From Bacteroidota bacterium (GTDB lineage Bacteria; Bacteroidota; Bacteroidia; NS11-12g; UBA955): a stretch of 62,615 bases of DNA. Location: NCBI GenBank assembly GCA_027490055.1, contig JAIXYV010000011.1, forward strand, positions 1 through 62,615. The letters run 5' to 3'. The notes below the pieces were generated by a model. It did not search any database. It saw nothing but the letters and a program-made list of their open reading frames with translations, and was not told where the DNA came from. Positions 18,255 through 29,061 of this stretch are shown here, one piece after another. The position numbers and the translations under genes were made by a program. Within the stretch, counting starts at the first letter, position 1, and every line of letters starts with the position of its first letter.

Positions 18255-19661
18255 TTGAGTGCGTTCGCCAAAGGTATATTGTCTAACCTGTTCTCTAAAA
18301 CGGCTGTCGCCGGAATAGGTCTGCTGACTGTTATCGTGGTATCGCGATTTCTTGGTGCCGAAGGTAGGGGAGAAATTGGCTTGTTTATGTCGACTGTAGC
18401 CCTGGTGCAATTGATATGTGATTTTGGTAATAGCACAGCAATCATCAATCTATCGTACAAACACAATAACAAAAACCTTTGGCTCAGTAGTCTCATTTGG
18501 ATCGCTCTGATCTGTCTCTTAACCTTTCCTGTTTTATTACTGTTTAGTCACCTGCCTTTTGTATGGCTCATTCCGCCCGCTGCTTTCCTGTATTCTATAA
18601 TTAATCTGAACCATTTAATTTTAATGGGCAATCAGAAAGTACATTTGAGAAATACTAGCCTTTTGGTTTTTCCAGTGGTCTTACTAATTCTGTTTTTCGT
18701 GCTCTCTAATTTAATCGGATTTAAACAATCAAATTATATTATTGCTTTATTTGTAGCGCTTATTGTGTCGGTCATTGTATCGTACTCAATGTGCAGTAAA
18801 CACTTAAAATCTGAACAGCCTTTTGCTTTCGAGCGCGAAATTCTCAACAAGGGTTTCTGGGCTCAGAGTGCACAAGCAGTGCAGTTTTTTAATTACCGTC
18901 TAAACTTCTTTTTACTGGCGTTTTTTATTCTCGATGCTGCATTGGCTAACTACGCCATAGGTGTATATAATAATGCCATAATTCTCTCTGAGTCGGTTTG
19001 GATTCTGGGGCATAGCATCGCACAAATGCAACACATGAAGATGCTCAATACCGAGAGTTTGGAACTAAATTTTAAACTGACCAATCAAATGGCTTATCTC
19101 AATTTCTTTGGAACGCTATTGCTAATGCTGGTTCTTATGCTGATTCCAGAAACTTTCTGGGGCAATTTGTTTAGCGCCGACTTTATTCAAATCCGCCAGT
19201 TGTTCATGATCACGGTTCTGGGTGTTATCTCATTTGGCTTATCCAATATTTTGAATCATGCTTTACATGCGGCTTCCAGATTCAAAGCAATTTTATTTTG
19301 TAACCTTATAGGCTTATTCGCTGGTGCCTACACGGCCTTGGTGTTTATTCCCAATTATCAGTTGATGGGCGCTGCTGCAGCGTGGAGCATCGGTCTCTTT
19401 GTCTCAATGCTCAGCTATATTCTGGTGTATTTATACCATCATGTAAAGTTTGTTGCTATCAATACTTTATTCGTGCAGGCCATATTGTCGATGCTTGTTT
19501 TTCTTGCGAGTATCAGCATGTTTAGATATCTGAATCTTTGTTCTGAATTACATTTTATTCAGCGTTTCTGTATCTCTCTCAGTGCAGCACTCTCAATAAG
19601 TGTCGTTTTAAATTTGATAGCCACTAAATTAATGTATGGAATTAAGCGGCATAATTCTTAA
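18255..19661 (+). CDS. Oligosaccharide flippase family membrane protein
   Basis: Polytopic; TVIVVSRFLGAEGRGEIGLFMS N-terminal Wzx/MVF-like pattern; TTG start. Confidence 0.8.
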   Translation: MSAFAKGILSNLFSKTAVAGIGLLTVIVVSRFLGAEGRGEIGLFMSTVALVQLICDFGNSTAIINLSYKHNNKNLWLSSLIWIALICLLTFPVLLLFSHLPFVWLIPPAAFLYSIINLNHLILMGNQKVHLRNTSLLVFPVVLLILFFVLSNLIGFKQSNYIIALFVALIVSVIVSYSMCSKHLKSEQPFAFEREILNKGFWAQSAQAVQFFNYRLNFFLLAFFILDAALANYAIGVYNNAIILSESVWILGHSIAQMQHMKMLNTESLELNFKLTNQMAYLNFFGTLLLMLVLMLIPETFWGNLFSADFIQIRQLFMITVLGVISFGLSNILNHALHAASRFKAILFCNLIGLFAGAYTALVFIPNYQLMGAAAAWSIGLFVSMLSYILVYLYHHVKFVAINTLFVQAILSMLVFLASISMFRYLNLCSELHFIQRFCISLSAALSISVVLNLIATKLMYGIKRHNS

Positions 19662-19671
19662 GTTTGCGTTT

Positions 19672-21972
19672 ATGTTTTTTCGTTTTTCCTTATTGTTTTT
19701 ACTAACAGGATCTGTTTTCTCTCTCTCTGCTCAGAATGGTGGTGTTAAGGGTTATGTCAAAGATTCAAAAACTGGTGTTGAAATAGATAATGCTCAGGTG
19801 TCTGTCAAAGGTACCGATGTGCAGGTGTCTACTAACTCCGAGGGCTATTACATCATCAATGGATTGGCTCCAGGTGTTCATACCATCATTGCCACTATTC
19901 CCAATTACAAACCTGATTCATTTACCCTAACAGTTAAACCGGAAGTAATCAACGTCCATAATTTTTTCCTGGTGCCAGAAATCCAAACCATCGGCTCTGG
20001 TAAAATTGTCAACGTCAAAAAGAGAAGGAGAGAGGATGTCGATATTGGAGCGACTAAAATTAAGCCTTCTCAATTGTTTAAAATTCCAACAATCGGCGGT
20101 ACGCCAGATTTAGTGCAATATCTTCAAATCCTTCCAGGTGTTGTCTTTAGCGGCGACCAGGGGGGGCAGCTCTATATCCGCGGTGGTAGTCCGGTGATGA
20201 ATAAAATTACATTAGATGGCATGACCATTTATAACCCCTTTCACTCAATAGGTTTGTTCTCTATTTTTGATGTCGATCTGATGAAATCTGCTGATGTATA
20301 CTCGGCTGGTTTCGGAGTCGAATACGGTGGTAGAGTGTCAGCCATTGTTGATGTAAAAACCAGAGATGGTAATAAAAACAAACTGGCTGGTAATTTTTCT
20401 GCTAGTCCGTTTCTTGGTAAACTCTCTTTAGAGGGACCACTGAGAAAGTTTATTCCCGGTCGCGGTAGTAGTAGCTTTATTGTTTCCCTTAAAAACTCTT
20501 ACCTCGATCGCAGTTCTAAACTGTTTTATCAATATGCCGATCCATCTAAATTGCCTTATAATTTCAATGATTTGTATACCAAGTTTACTTTCAACTCGTC
20601 AAATGGTAGCAGCATTAAATTGTTCGGATTTAACTTCAGAGATAATGTCAATTTCCCTGGATCTACCAGCTATGGCTGGAAACAAAGTGGTTTAGGTAGC
20701 AGATTTACTCTTATACCAGAAGGTAAGCAATCTAAAATCGATGGCTTTATCACGTATTCTGATTATCAAATCGAACAAAAAGAACTCGATAACAAACCGC
20801 GTTCAAGCTCTATCAGTGGCTTAAACATGGGTGTTGTAGCTAATTCTTATAACAAGAAGGATGAAATCAAATACGGTTTTGAAGTGAATGCTTTTAGTAC
20901 CGATTTTTCCATTTTTAATGCCAATAACAGACAAATCTCACAGCAAGAATTCACCACAGAGTTATGCGGATTTGGTTTGTACAAATGGGTGCGCCAGAGA
21001 TTTACGCTCGAAGCAGGTACCCGTGTTCAATACTATGCCTCATTAGGAAATACCTCGTTGGAACCAAGAGTGAGCGGTAAATACTTATTGACTAAAAAAT
21101 TAATTTTTAAAGCAGCTGTAGGTAAATACTCTCAGAACTTATTGTCGGCTTTTAGTGATAGAGACGTTGTCAATTTGTTTTATGGTTTCTTATCGGGACC
21201 AGACAATCTTCAAAAGAAATTTAATGGCGAAGAGGTTAAGTCGCGCCTGCAATTGGCTCGTCATGCTGTTGCCGGATTCGATTACGACATCAACAAATAC
21301 AGTGAAATTGGCGTTGAAGGTTTTTACAAAAGCTTCGACCAGATTACCAATATCAACCGTGAGAAATTGTTTGATGACGATGGTAACTATTCTGTCTATT
21401 CAGAGAGATTGAAAAAAGACTATATCGTAGAAAGTGGTAATGCCTATGGTGCAGATATCAGATACAAATTCGACAATGTGAAGAGAGTGTATATCTGGGC
21501 TGTTTACTCTTTAACGTATGTCAATCGTTTTGATGGCCTCAATTCATACAGTCCGCATTGGGACAGAAGGCATAACGCCAACTTTGTCATGGACTATGTG
21601 CTTGACAAAAACAACCGCTGGTCGGCTAACCTTAGATGGAACTTTGGATCAGGCTTTCCTTTCACGCAAACACAAGGGTTTTATGAGAAGTTTGATTTCC
21701 AAAACGGACCAAGTACCAACTACGCCCAAACCAATGGTCAGCTGGGTATTTTATATGCCGGTTTCAACGAAGGAAGACTGCCAACCTACCACAGACTGGA
21801 TGGTTCTGTTCGATACAATTTCAAACCAAAGAATAACTTCAAAAGTTATATCGTGTTTTCTGTAACGAATATCTACAACCGCCAAAACATCTTCTATTTC
21901 GACAGAGTCAATTATACCCGTGTTAACCAATTGCCTGTACTACCTGCTATCAGCTACAGCGCTTCCTTCTGA
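19672..21972 (+). CDS. TonB-dependent outer-membrane receptor with carboxypeptidase-like regulatory domain
   Basis: Signal peptide; GVKGYVKDSKTGVEIDNAQVSVKGT...; plug VQYLQILPGVVFSGDQGGQLYIRGGSP; start moved from 19636. Confidence 0.9.
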   Translation: MFFRFSLLFLLTGSVFSLSAQNGGVKGYVKDSKTGVEIDNAQVSVKGTDVQVSTNSEGYYIINGLAPGVHTIIATIPNYKPDSFTLTVKPEVINVHNFFLVPEIQTIGSGKIVNVKKRRREDVDIGATKIKPSQLFKIPTIGGTPDLVQYLQILPGVVFSGDQGGQLYIRGGSPVMNKITLDGMTIYNPFHSIGLFSIFDVDLMKSADVYSAGFGVEYGGRVSAIVDVKTRDGNKNKLAGNFSASPFLGKLSLEGPLRKFIPGRGSSSFIVSLKNSYLDRSSKLFYQYADPSKLPYNFNDLYTKFTFNSSNGSSIKLFGFNFRDNVNFPGSTSYGWKQSGLGSRFTLIPEGKQSKIDGFITYSDYQIEQKELDNKPRSSSISGLNMGVVANSYNKKDEIKYGFEVNAFSTDFSIFNANNRQISQQEFTTELCGFGLYKWVRQRFTLEAGTRVQYYASLGNTSLEPRVSGKYLLTKKLIFKAAVGKYSQNLLSAFSDRDVVNLFYGFLSGPDNLQKKFNGEEVKSRLQLARHAVAGFDYDINKYSEIGVEGFYKSFDQITNINREKLFDDDGNYSVYSERLKKDYIVESGNAYGADIRYKFDNVKRVYIWAVYSLTYVNRFDGLNSYSPHWDRRHNANFVMDYVLDKNNRWSANLRWNFGSGFPFTQTQGFYEKFDFQNGPSTNYAQTNGQLGILYAGFNEGRLPTYHRLDGSVRYNFKPKNNFKSYIVFSVTNIYNRQNIFYFDRVNYTRVNQLPVLPAISYSASF

Positions 21973-22054
21973 TAATTGCTCATAAAAAAGGACAGTTCGG
22001 TATCAGTGTCTTGCACATTTTTTAGTACTTTTGCAGTCTATATCTGATATATAC

Positions 22055-23470
22055 ATGCAAGACTCAGTTTATCAACCTCAACACAAAGTAAGAATCGTTA
22101 CTGCTGCCTCTCTGTTCGATGGACACGATGCTGCCATCAATGTGATGCGCCGTATTATTCAGGCAACTGGATGCGAAGTGATTCACCTCGGTCACGACCG
22201 CAGTGCCGAAGAAGTAGTTGATACCGCCATTCAGGAAGATGCTAACGCTATTGCAATGACTAGCTATCAAGGTGGTCATAACGAGTATTTCAAATATATG
22301 CGCGATCTCCTTCAGCAAAAAGGTGCTGGCCATATCCGCATTTTCGGCGGTGGTGGTGGTACCATTCTCCCTGAAGAAATTAAAGATCTAGAAGATTACG
22401 GTATCACTAAACTGTATCACCCTGACGACGGACGTGCTCTGGGGCTTCAAGGGATGATCAACGACCTGGTGCAGAAGTCTGACTTCGCAACTGGTCATAA
22501 CATCAACTTCAATCTCGAACAAATCGTCGCTAAAAATCCTACCACTATTGCGCAAACCATCTCTTGTGCTGAAAACTACCCGGAGGATTTTGCCGCCTAT
22601 AGAACCTTATTGCAAGAACATATCGCCAAAATGGATAAAACTGCTCCCGTGCTTGGTATCACTGGTACCGGTGGCGCTGGTAAAAGTTCATTGGTTGACG
22701 AGTTTGTAAGACGTTTCTTATTCGATCTTAAAGATAAAAATATCGCTATCATTTCGGTAGATCCAAGTAAACGTAAAACTGGTGGCGCCCTTTTAGGGGA
22801 TAGAATCAGAATGAATAGCATCAAAAACTCAAGAGTCTACATGCGCTCTCTGGCTACCCGTCAGAGTAATCTGGCTCTAAGTAAACATGTCGATGATGCA
22901 GTGCTGATTCTGAAAGCTGCTGGCTTCGATTTAATCATTCTTGAAACCAGTGGTATCGGTCAGAGCGACACAGAAATTACCGAACACAGCAACGTCGCCA
23001 TGTATGTGATGACACCTGAATACGGTGCCGCTACTCAACTCGAAAAAATTGATATGCTGGATTTTGCCGATATCATCGCTGTCAATAAATTTGATAAAAA
23101 AGGTGCTGCAGATGCGCTGAAAGATGTTAAAAAACAATTCCAACGCAACCATAAACTGTTTGATCAGGATCCTGAAACAATGCCTGTCTATGGTACTATT
23201 GCCTCTCAGTTCAATGATCCGGGCATGAATACGCTTTACAGAAATCTGCTCGATCTGATTGATGAGAAAACAGGATCAACTTTTAAATCCGATTTTCATG
23301 CTTCTGATGAAATGAGCGAAAAGATATTTATTATACCACCTTCAAGAAACCGCTACCTCAGCGAAATCAGTGAAACGGTTCGTAAATACAATTCATGGAC
23401 AGAAGAACAAGCAGAAATTGCTGAACAGTTATACCAATTGAAGGGTACTAAAGATATACTTTCTAAGTAA
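22055..23470 (+). CDS. Cobalamin-binding domain + MeaI/MeaB-type P-loop GTPase (IcmF N-terminal half)
   Basis: [23 protein letters not shown] (IcmF-type B12 domain), [21 protein letters not shown] (Walker A), [34 protein letters not shown]; no mutase barrel follows. Confidence 0.9.
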   Translation: MQDSVYQPQHKVRIVTAASLFDGHDAAINVMRRIIQATGCEVIHLGHDRSAEEVVDTAIQEDANAIAMTSYQGGHNEYFKYMRDLLQQKGAGHIRIFGGGGGTILPEEIKDLEDYGITKLYHPDDGRALGLQGMINDLVQKSDFATGHNINFNLEQIVAKNPTTIAQTISCAENYPEDFAAYRTLLQEHIAKMDKTAPVLGITGTGGAGKSSLVDEFVRRFLFDLKDKNIAIISVDPSKRKTGGALLGDRIRMNSIKNSRVYMRSLATRQSNLALSKHVDDAVLILKAAGFDLIILETSGIGQSDTEITEHSNVAMYVMTPEYGAATQLEKIDMLDFADIIAVNKFDKKGAADALKDVKKQFQRNHKLFDQDPETMPVYGTIASQFNDPGMNTLYRNLLDLIDEKTGSTFKSDFHASDEMSEKIFIIPPSRNRYLSEISETVRKYNSWTEEQAEIAEQLYQLKGTKDILSK

Positions 23471-23500
23471 TCCCCATCTCATTAATCGATTCAACGACTC

Positions 23501-24868
23501 ATGTCTTTTTACAATAACATCCTCGAAACCATCGGTAATACGCCAATGGTAAAACTAAACCAGATTGTCGCCGACCTGCCTTGCACCGTTCTGGCTAAAA
23601 TAGAAACGACCAATCCTGGTAACAGTATCAAAGACCGTATGGCGCTTAAGATGATTGAGGATGCCGAAAAATCGGGTGCCCTTAAACCTGGTGGTACCAT
23701 CATCGAAGGTACAAGTGGAAATACTGGTATGGGTTTAGCGATTGCAGCAGTGATTAAAGGCTACAAATGTATCTTTACCACTACCGATAAACAAAGTAAG
23801 GAAAAGGTTGATGCGCTTAAAGCTTTTGGCGCCGAGGTCATCGTTTGTCCTACAGATGTGGATCCTGAGGATCCTCGTTCATACTACTCTGTGTCTTCAC
23901 GCCTGGTTAGCGAAGTGCCTAATAGCTGGAAACCGAATCAATACGATAATCCAAGTAATGCTTTGGCGCATTATGAGTCTACCGGACCAGAAATATGGGA
24001 GCAGACAGAAGGTAAAATTACCCATCTGGTTGTTGGTGTTGGTACTGGCGGAACCATCTGCGGTACTGGCAAATACTTAAAAGAAAAGAATCCTAATATT
24101 AAAGTTTTGGGTATCGATACCTATGGCTCTGTGTTCAAGAAATACAAAGAGACCGGTATCTTCGATAAGAACGAAATCTATCCTTATATCACCGAAGGAA
24201 TTGGAGAGGATTTTCTGCCGGCTAACGTCGACTTCAGTATCATCGACCATTTTGAAAAGGTGACCGATAAGGATGCTGCCGTGTATACGAGATTAATTCC
24301 AAGAACCGAAGGTATCTTTGTTGGAAACAGCGCTGGTTCTGCCATTGCTGGTATGTTGCAGATGAAACACATGTTCAAAAAGGACGATGTGGTAGTGGTG
24401 ATTTTCCACGATCACGGCACGCGTTACCTGGGCAAAATGTATAACGAAGACTGGATGAGAGACCGCGGATTTATTGAGTCTAAGAAACCAGCAACGGCCA
24501 TCGACCTGATCCAAAAACACAAAAATCTGAAACTGTTGACGGTTAAAGATACTCAGGCTGTAAGAGAAGCGTATGACATCATGAAAAAATACGATGTGTC
24601 TCAGATTCCTGTAGTAGATAACAGCGGCGCCTTTGTTGGCAGCTTAAGCGATACCGAATTGTTCGAAACATTGATTGAGCAACCTGAACTGAAATCAGCC
24701 GAAATCAAACAAGTGATGCAAGCGCCTTTCCCTATGGTGAAAGCCAATACCAGTATCGAACAAGTATCTAAACTGATTAACAAAAACAATCAGGCTGTGC
24801 TTATGGTCGATTTAGGCGGTAACACCCACATCATTACTAAGTATGATGTGATCGATAGCGTGGCTTGA
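23501..24868 (+). CDS. cbs: Cystathionine beta-synthase (PLP domain + tandem CBS domains)
   Basis: ETIGNTPMVKLN, NPGNSIKDRMALKMIEDAE (PLP Lys), EGTSGNTGMGLA, C-terminal CBS pair. Confidence 0.92.
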   Translation: MSFYNNILETIGNTPMVKLNQIVADLPCTVLAKIETTNPGNSIKDRMALKMIEDAEKSGALKPGGTIIEGTSGNTGMGLAIAAVIKGYKCIFTTTDKQSKEKVDALKAFGAEVIVCPTDVDPEDPRSYYSVSSRLVSEVPNSWKPNQYDNPSNALAHYESTGPEIWEQTEGKITHLVVGVGTGGTICGTGKYLKEKNPNIKVLGIDTYGSVFKKYKETGIFDKNEIYPYITEGIGEDFLPANVDFSIIDHFEKVTDKDAAVYTRLIPRTEGIFVGNSAGSAIAGMLQMKHMFKKDDVVVVIFHDHGTRYLGKMYNEDWMRDRGFIESKKPATAIDLIQKHKNLKLLTVKDTQAVREAYDIMKKYDVSQIPVVDNSGAFVGSLSDTELFETLIEQPELKSAEIKQVMQAPFPMVKANTSIEQVSKLINKNNQAVLMVDLGGNTHIITKYDVIDSVA

Positions 24869-24870
24869 TT

Positions 24871-27078
24871 TTAAAGCTTGCTTACTAACTCAGCACTATT
24901 TTCTCTCTTTTCTGCCTTATTCACCTGAATAGATGGTTTGTCTTCGGTTGGTGGATTTTCCTTGAGGACTTTTCCTTTACAGGTGTATACGTCTCCAGAT
25001 TTATCAATAACAAGAATCCCACTGGTGTTTTCTAAACTCATGGTAAACTGATAGGCAGGAAAAGTGTATGTGCCATTCGCAGATCTGTCTACAACATAAA
25101 CCGTCGTTATGTTTTCGATTTTTTTGCCTTCATAAATAAAATCTGCCTGGGTAATTACTAAAGGATTTTTGATTCTGTATATCTGATCACAGTTAAAAAA
25201 GCCCAAAACTTTGATATCTATCTTGTATTCATTGTTGTAACCATTGATTTCTGTCTTGCTTGTACTATATATGTCATCGCTATACCTACCTGAGCTCATT
25301 TGTATTTTATTAATTTCTAAATTAAAATATCGGGCTTTTATATTCAGCAAACGCTGATACTTACGAAACTGTCGTATAAAACTGATGTTTTTTACCATTG
25401 TACCCTTGGCATTGGTGCGATAAGTTTTAAATCGTAATTCAGTAAATCCGGTACTTGATTTTAACTCGATAATGCCATAATTGTCGCCTGGCTCATAATA
25501 GATTCTGATATCATTGTATACCTTGTTTTTCTTGTAAAGTTCTCTGAATTTAGTACTCTTCATATACTCCTCTAACTCAAATTCAAAATTATCAAATGCT
25601 CGAAGTTCTGGAAAGCAGTATTCCATTAAGCTTTTGGTTTGATTCGTTCTGCTTAAGTTAAAACTGATAAATAATTTTGGATTGTCTTTATCTGTAAGTT
25701 CTGCTCTTGTCAGAATTTTTACGAGGTTTCTATTCGCTCTAATTTTGTCTTTTTGAGCCTTAGCGTTCTTACGCATTTTCATTCTGATATAGTTCCTTTT
25801 ACTAGTGCTCAGATCCCATTCTACTGTGCCATTGCTTATTTTTTCAGGTAAAACATTGACACATTTTAAGTTGTTGTACCGATCTTCAAAGCTGGTTTTA
25901 TCCAGATATTCACTATAAGACATTGTTCTCTGAGAAAGTCGCAATATCCTGTTAATACTGGTCCACTTGCCTGTTTGATCATTAATCTGATACAAATTGT
26001 AGTTTGTGGAATCGGATCTGGTTGGAAAGTTTAAACTAAGCGATGTGCCATTCTTAATCTGCAATTCTTCATTGCCGGCATAGGCTCTGATCTCGAACAT
26101 GCCATTGGTTTTAAAGAGATTCTTCTGTCCGCCTGAATCAAAATCCATAGGGATGCCACTGCTTAAAATTTCTTCAGGGGTACGTATACTGCGATAGGCA
26201 ATAGTGATGTCTTCAGTTACTGTTTTACCATTCTTGTCAATAAAGGCTCCTGATGGAATGCTTAAAACAGACTGATCGTTAAAAGCCAAATAGGTAGTTG
26301 TGTTCGGGTCTATTAATACAGATTGTTCATTGCTTGTCACTGGTCGCAATGGCTTAAATCCATTCGGCGTTTTAAAAATGTTTTCAGATCTTACAGTTTG
26401 TACACCGCCTCTTCTAAATGTGCTTCTCTGATAGGTGCTTGCTCCTGGAATATTAGTCATAACAACTGCCTTCATCGAGTCGGTACTCAAATCACAATCG
26501 GAACAATATGATGAGATATAGATTCTTTTGTTTCTGTTGTTGCTGTCGTTATAACCCAAAACAATCTCAGTTGCACCCAGTGTTTGCATCGGTTCGCAAA
26601 GCAGTTCTGTTTCGTTGTAACTCACTTTACTAAAAAGACTGAGCGGAATTTCATGAATGCTTAAATTGGTAAAGCCTGCACATTCCAGATGGGGTAAGAG
26701 ATTAAGTGATGAGAGGTCCTGATAGGTTTTGTTCTGATTAAATAAACGAATTGTTTTGATTGTCTGGAGGTACTTTAACTCCGAAAGTTTCAATGAATCG
26801 CCGTTGAAATATAACTCCAGAGTTTCCAGCTGTGGCAGTTTGCCAAGCAGACTCAGGCATTCTGTATTTTGAGAAATGCTGTTGGATGTTATGTTCATCT
26901 TTACACCCGTAATTGGATATTTACTCTGAATCAATTTATAGAGTTTTTTCATATCACCCGGCATAGTTAACTGTATGTTTTCAGTAGTCTTGCCTGCTTT
27001 GCTGACAGGGGTGTAAATCTCCTGTGCACTAACTTTGATACAGCAAAATAATAAAAGAAGTAGTGTGTATGATTTCAT
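24871..27078 (-). CDS. Large secreted protein, unknown; short LRR-like stretch and ZU5-like segment
   Basis: Signal peptide; LPQLETLELYFNGDSLKLSELKYLQTIKTIRLF; LSIPSGAFIDKNGKTVTEDITIAYR. Confidence 0.65.
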   Translation of the reverse strand: MKSYTLLLLLFCCIKVSAQEIYTPVSKAGKTTENIQLTMPGDMKKLYKLIQSKYPITGVKMNITSNSISQNTECLSLLGKLPQLETLELYFNGDSLKLSELKYLQTIKTIRLFNQNKTYQDLSSLNLLPHLECAGFTNLSIHEIPLSLFSKVSYNETELLCEPMQTLGATEIVLGYNDSNNRNKRIYISSYCSDCDLSTDSMKAVVMTNIPGASTYQRSTFRRGGVQTVRSENIFKTPNGFKPLRPVTSNEQSVLIDPNTTTYLAFNDQSVLSIPSGAFIDKNGKTVTEDITIAYRSIRTPEEILSSGIPMDFDSGGQKNLFKTNGMFEIRAYAGNEELQIKNGTSLSLNFPTRSDSTNYNLYQINDQTGKWTSINRILRLSQRTMSYSEYLDKTSFEDRYNNLKCVNVLPEKISNGTVEWDLSTSKRNYIRMKMRKNAKAQKDKIRANRNLVKILTRAELTDKDNPKLFISFNLSRTNQTKSLMEYCFPELRAFDNFEFELEEYMKSTKFRELYKKNKVYNDIRIYYEPGDNYGIIELKSSTGFTELRFKTYRTNAKGTMVKNISFIRQFRKYQRLLNIKARYFNLEINKIQMSSGRYSDDIYSTSKTEINGYNNEYKIDIKVLGFFNCDQIYRIKNPLVITQADFIYEGKKIENITTVYVVDRSANGTYTFPAYQFTMSLENTSGILVIDKSGDVYTCKGKVLKENPPTEDKPSIQVNKAEKRENSAELVSKL

Positions 27079-27104
27079 AATTTTATAACGACGAACTTAA
27101 CTAA

Positions 27105-27141
27105 AAAATTACAGGCCTTTCAAAGAAATTTGAAAGGCCTG
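27105..27141 (-). terminator. Hairpin terminator candidate 3' of the deoxyhypusine synthase-like gene
   Basis: CAGGCCTTTCAAA-GAAA-TTTGAAAGGCCTG (13-bp stem) followed on minus strand by TAATTTTTTAG. Confidence 0.6.
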
Positions 27142-27167
27142 CTTTAATATTGTTGAAGGAGTATGAA

Positions 27168-28142
27168 TTACCAGCCTAAAATCCATGCGAACATCAGCGG
27201 TGCCACGATGGTAGCATCACTTTCTACAATGAATTTTGGTGTGTGAATATCTAATTTACCCCAGGTGATTTTCTCGTTTGGAACGGCACCTGAGTATGAT
27301 CCGTAGCTGGTAGTAGAGTCAGAGATCTGACAGAAATAACTCCAGAAAGGCACATCATGCCACTCTAGATCCTGATACATCATCGGTACAACACAGATAG
27401 GGAAATCGCCGGCAATACCGCCACCAATCTGGAAGAAGCCTACGCCTTTACCTGAACTGTTGGCTCGGTACCATTCGGTTAACCATACCATATACTCGAT
27501 ACCACTCTTCATGGTAGAAGCTTTGATTTCGTTTTTGATGACGTATGAAGCGAAGATATTACCCATGGTACTGTCTTCCCATCCTGGAACAACGATTGGT
27601 ATATTCATCTGCGCAGCCGCTAACATCCAACTGTCTTTTGGATCGATTTCATAGTATTGCTCTAATTCGCCACTCAATAAAATCTTGTACATGTATTCGT
27701 GCGGAAAATAACGCTCGCCTTTATCGTCGGCGTCTTTCCAAACTTTATGGATATGCTTTTGCAGTCTTCTGAAAGCTTCTTCTTCAGGAATACAAGTGTC
27801 GGTAACACGGTTGTAGTGGTTTTCCAGAAGATCCCATTCCTCTTGCGGACTTAAGTCGCGGTAGTTGGGAACTCTCTTGTAGTGCGAATGCGCTACCAGG
27901 TTCATGATATCTTCTTCGAGGTTGGCACCCGTACAGCTGATGATGTCTACTTTACCTTGTCTGATCATCTCAGCCAGTGATAAGCCGAGTTCTGCGGTAC
28001 TCATAGCACCCGCTAGGGTTATCATCATTTTACCACCTTCGGTAAGATGGGTTTCGTATCCTTTGGCGGCATCCATCAATGCTGCAGCATTGAAATGTCT
28101 GTAATGATGCTCGATGTAATTTGAAATTGGACCTTTACTCAT
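27168..28142 (-). CDS. Deoxyhypusine synthase-like protein (bacterial DHS family, possible homospermidine-type synthase)
   Basis: MITLAGAMSTAELG, SCTGANLEEDIMN, FFQIGGGIAGDFPICVVPM, EKITWGKLD (aligns with active-site Lys of DHS). Confidence 0.9.
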   Translation of the reverse strand: MSKGPISNYIEHHYRHFNAAALMDAAKGYETHLTEGGKMMITLAGAMSTAELGLSLAEMIRQGKVDIISCTGANLEEDIMNLVAHSHYKRVPNYRDLSPQEEWDLLENHYNRVTDTCIPEEEAFRRLQKHIHKVWKDADDKGERYFPHEYMYKILLSGELEQYYEIDPKDSWMLAAAQMNIPIVVPGWEDSTMGNIFASYVIKNEIKASTMKSGIEYMVWLTEWYRANSSGKGVGFFQIGGGIAGDFPICVVPMMYQDLEWHDVPFWSYFCQISDSTTSYGSYSGAVPNEKITWGKLDIHTPKFIVESDATIVAPLMFAWILGW

Positions 28143-28240
28143 GTCGATTTATTTGCCGCAAAAATAGACAAAAAAGTGTAAACTCTTTGTTAAGATTGTG
28201 ATGCGTGGATAATATGGAGGGCTTTAGAAAAACGCGGTCT

Positions 28241-28978
28241 TTATTTGGTAACAATAAAGGCTGCCTGGTAGTAATTGTTCACTGCACCAATTAGCTTGAA
28301 CTCGCGGTAGAAGGTCTTCTGGAAAATTGATAAAGCGTAATATTCGTGGTTTGGAACATTAAATTCGTCAAACAAAACAATGTCGCCAGGTTTTAAATAG
28401 TTAGATAAACTGCTGAGGGCATATAGTGTAGATGAGAACAAATCGGCATCTAAGTGCACCACTTTGCGCTTGCCCGTATCCATTGGGTGTGTCTTGATAA
28501 AATCAGGTAATGTGTCCTGGAATAAGCCTTTGAAGAAATGCACTCTGTTGTCGTCGATGTCCGGAATATTGGCACTCATGGCCCCTTTTTTAAAGGCTGT
28601 TCCCCAGTCTTCAGGTAAACCTTCGAAGGTGTCAAAACCGTAAAAAGCAGTGTCGGTATTTTTGTTTTGCTCAACCCACCATTTCATAGAAGCACCTCTG
28701 CAAACACCAAATTCTAAGTAATCGAAGGCGCTGTCTTTTAAACCTTGCTTTTCCATTACATCCTGGTATAGGTTGTAACGTCTGCTATGGTCGCGCTTCC
28801 AGGTGAAATAATCATTAAGGATGGTTTTATCTTTCTGTGCGGCAATAAATTTTGTTAAGCCAAGGACATTGTGAAAAAACAGGGTAGGGTGACTTAAAAA
28901 GCCGAGCCATGTGCCCGGACGGGCCATTAATACAAGGCCTTTAGCAGTTACATTAAGGGTTTTGAGTAGATTGCTCAT
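28241..28978 (-). CDS. Class I SAM-dependent methyltransferase, TylF/macrocin O-methyltransferase-like
   Basis: FDYLEFGVCRGASMKWW, FYGFDTFEGLPEDWG, VHLDADLFSSTLYAL. Confidence 0.8.
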   Translation of the reverse strand: MSNLLKTLNVTAKGLVLMARPGTWLGFLSHPTLFFHNVLGLTKFIAAQKDKTILNDYFTWKRDHSRRYNLYQDVMEKQGLKDSAFDYLEFGVCRGASMKWWVEQNKNTDTAFYGFDTFEGLPEDWGTAFKKGAMSANIPDIDDNRVHFFKGLFQDTLPDFIKTHPMDTGKRKVVHLDADLFSSTLYALSSLSNYLKPGDIVLFDEFNVPNHEYYALSIFQKTFYREFKLIGAVNNYYQAAFIVTK

Positions 28979-29061
28979 GGTTAAATGAATCGCAAAAGTA
29001 AGTTTTTAATTGATAAAAACCATTCTTAAAACAAGGCGAATTTGGAGCTGATGCGAACAAC

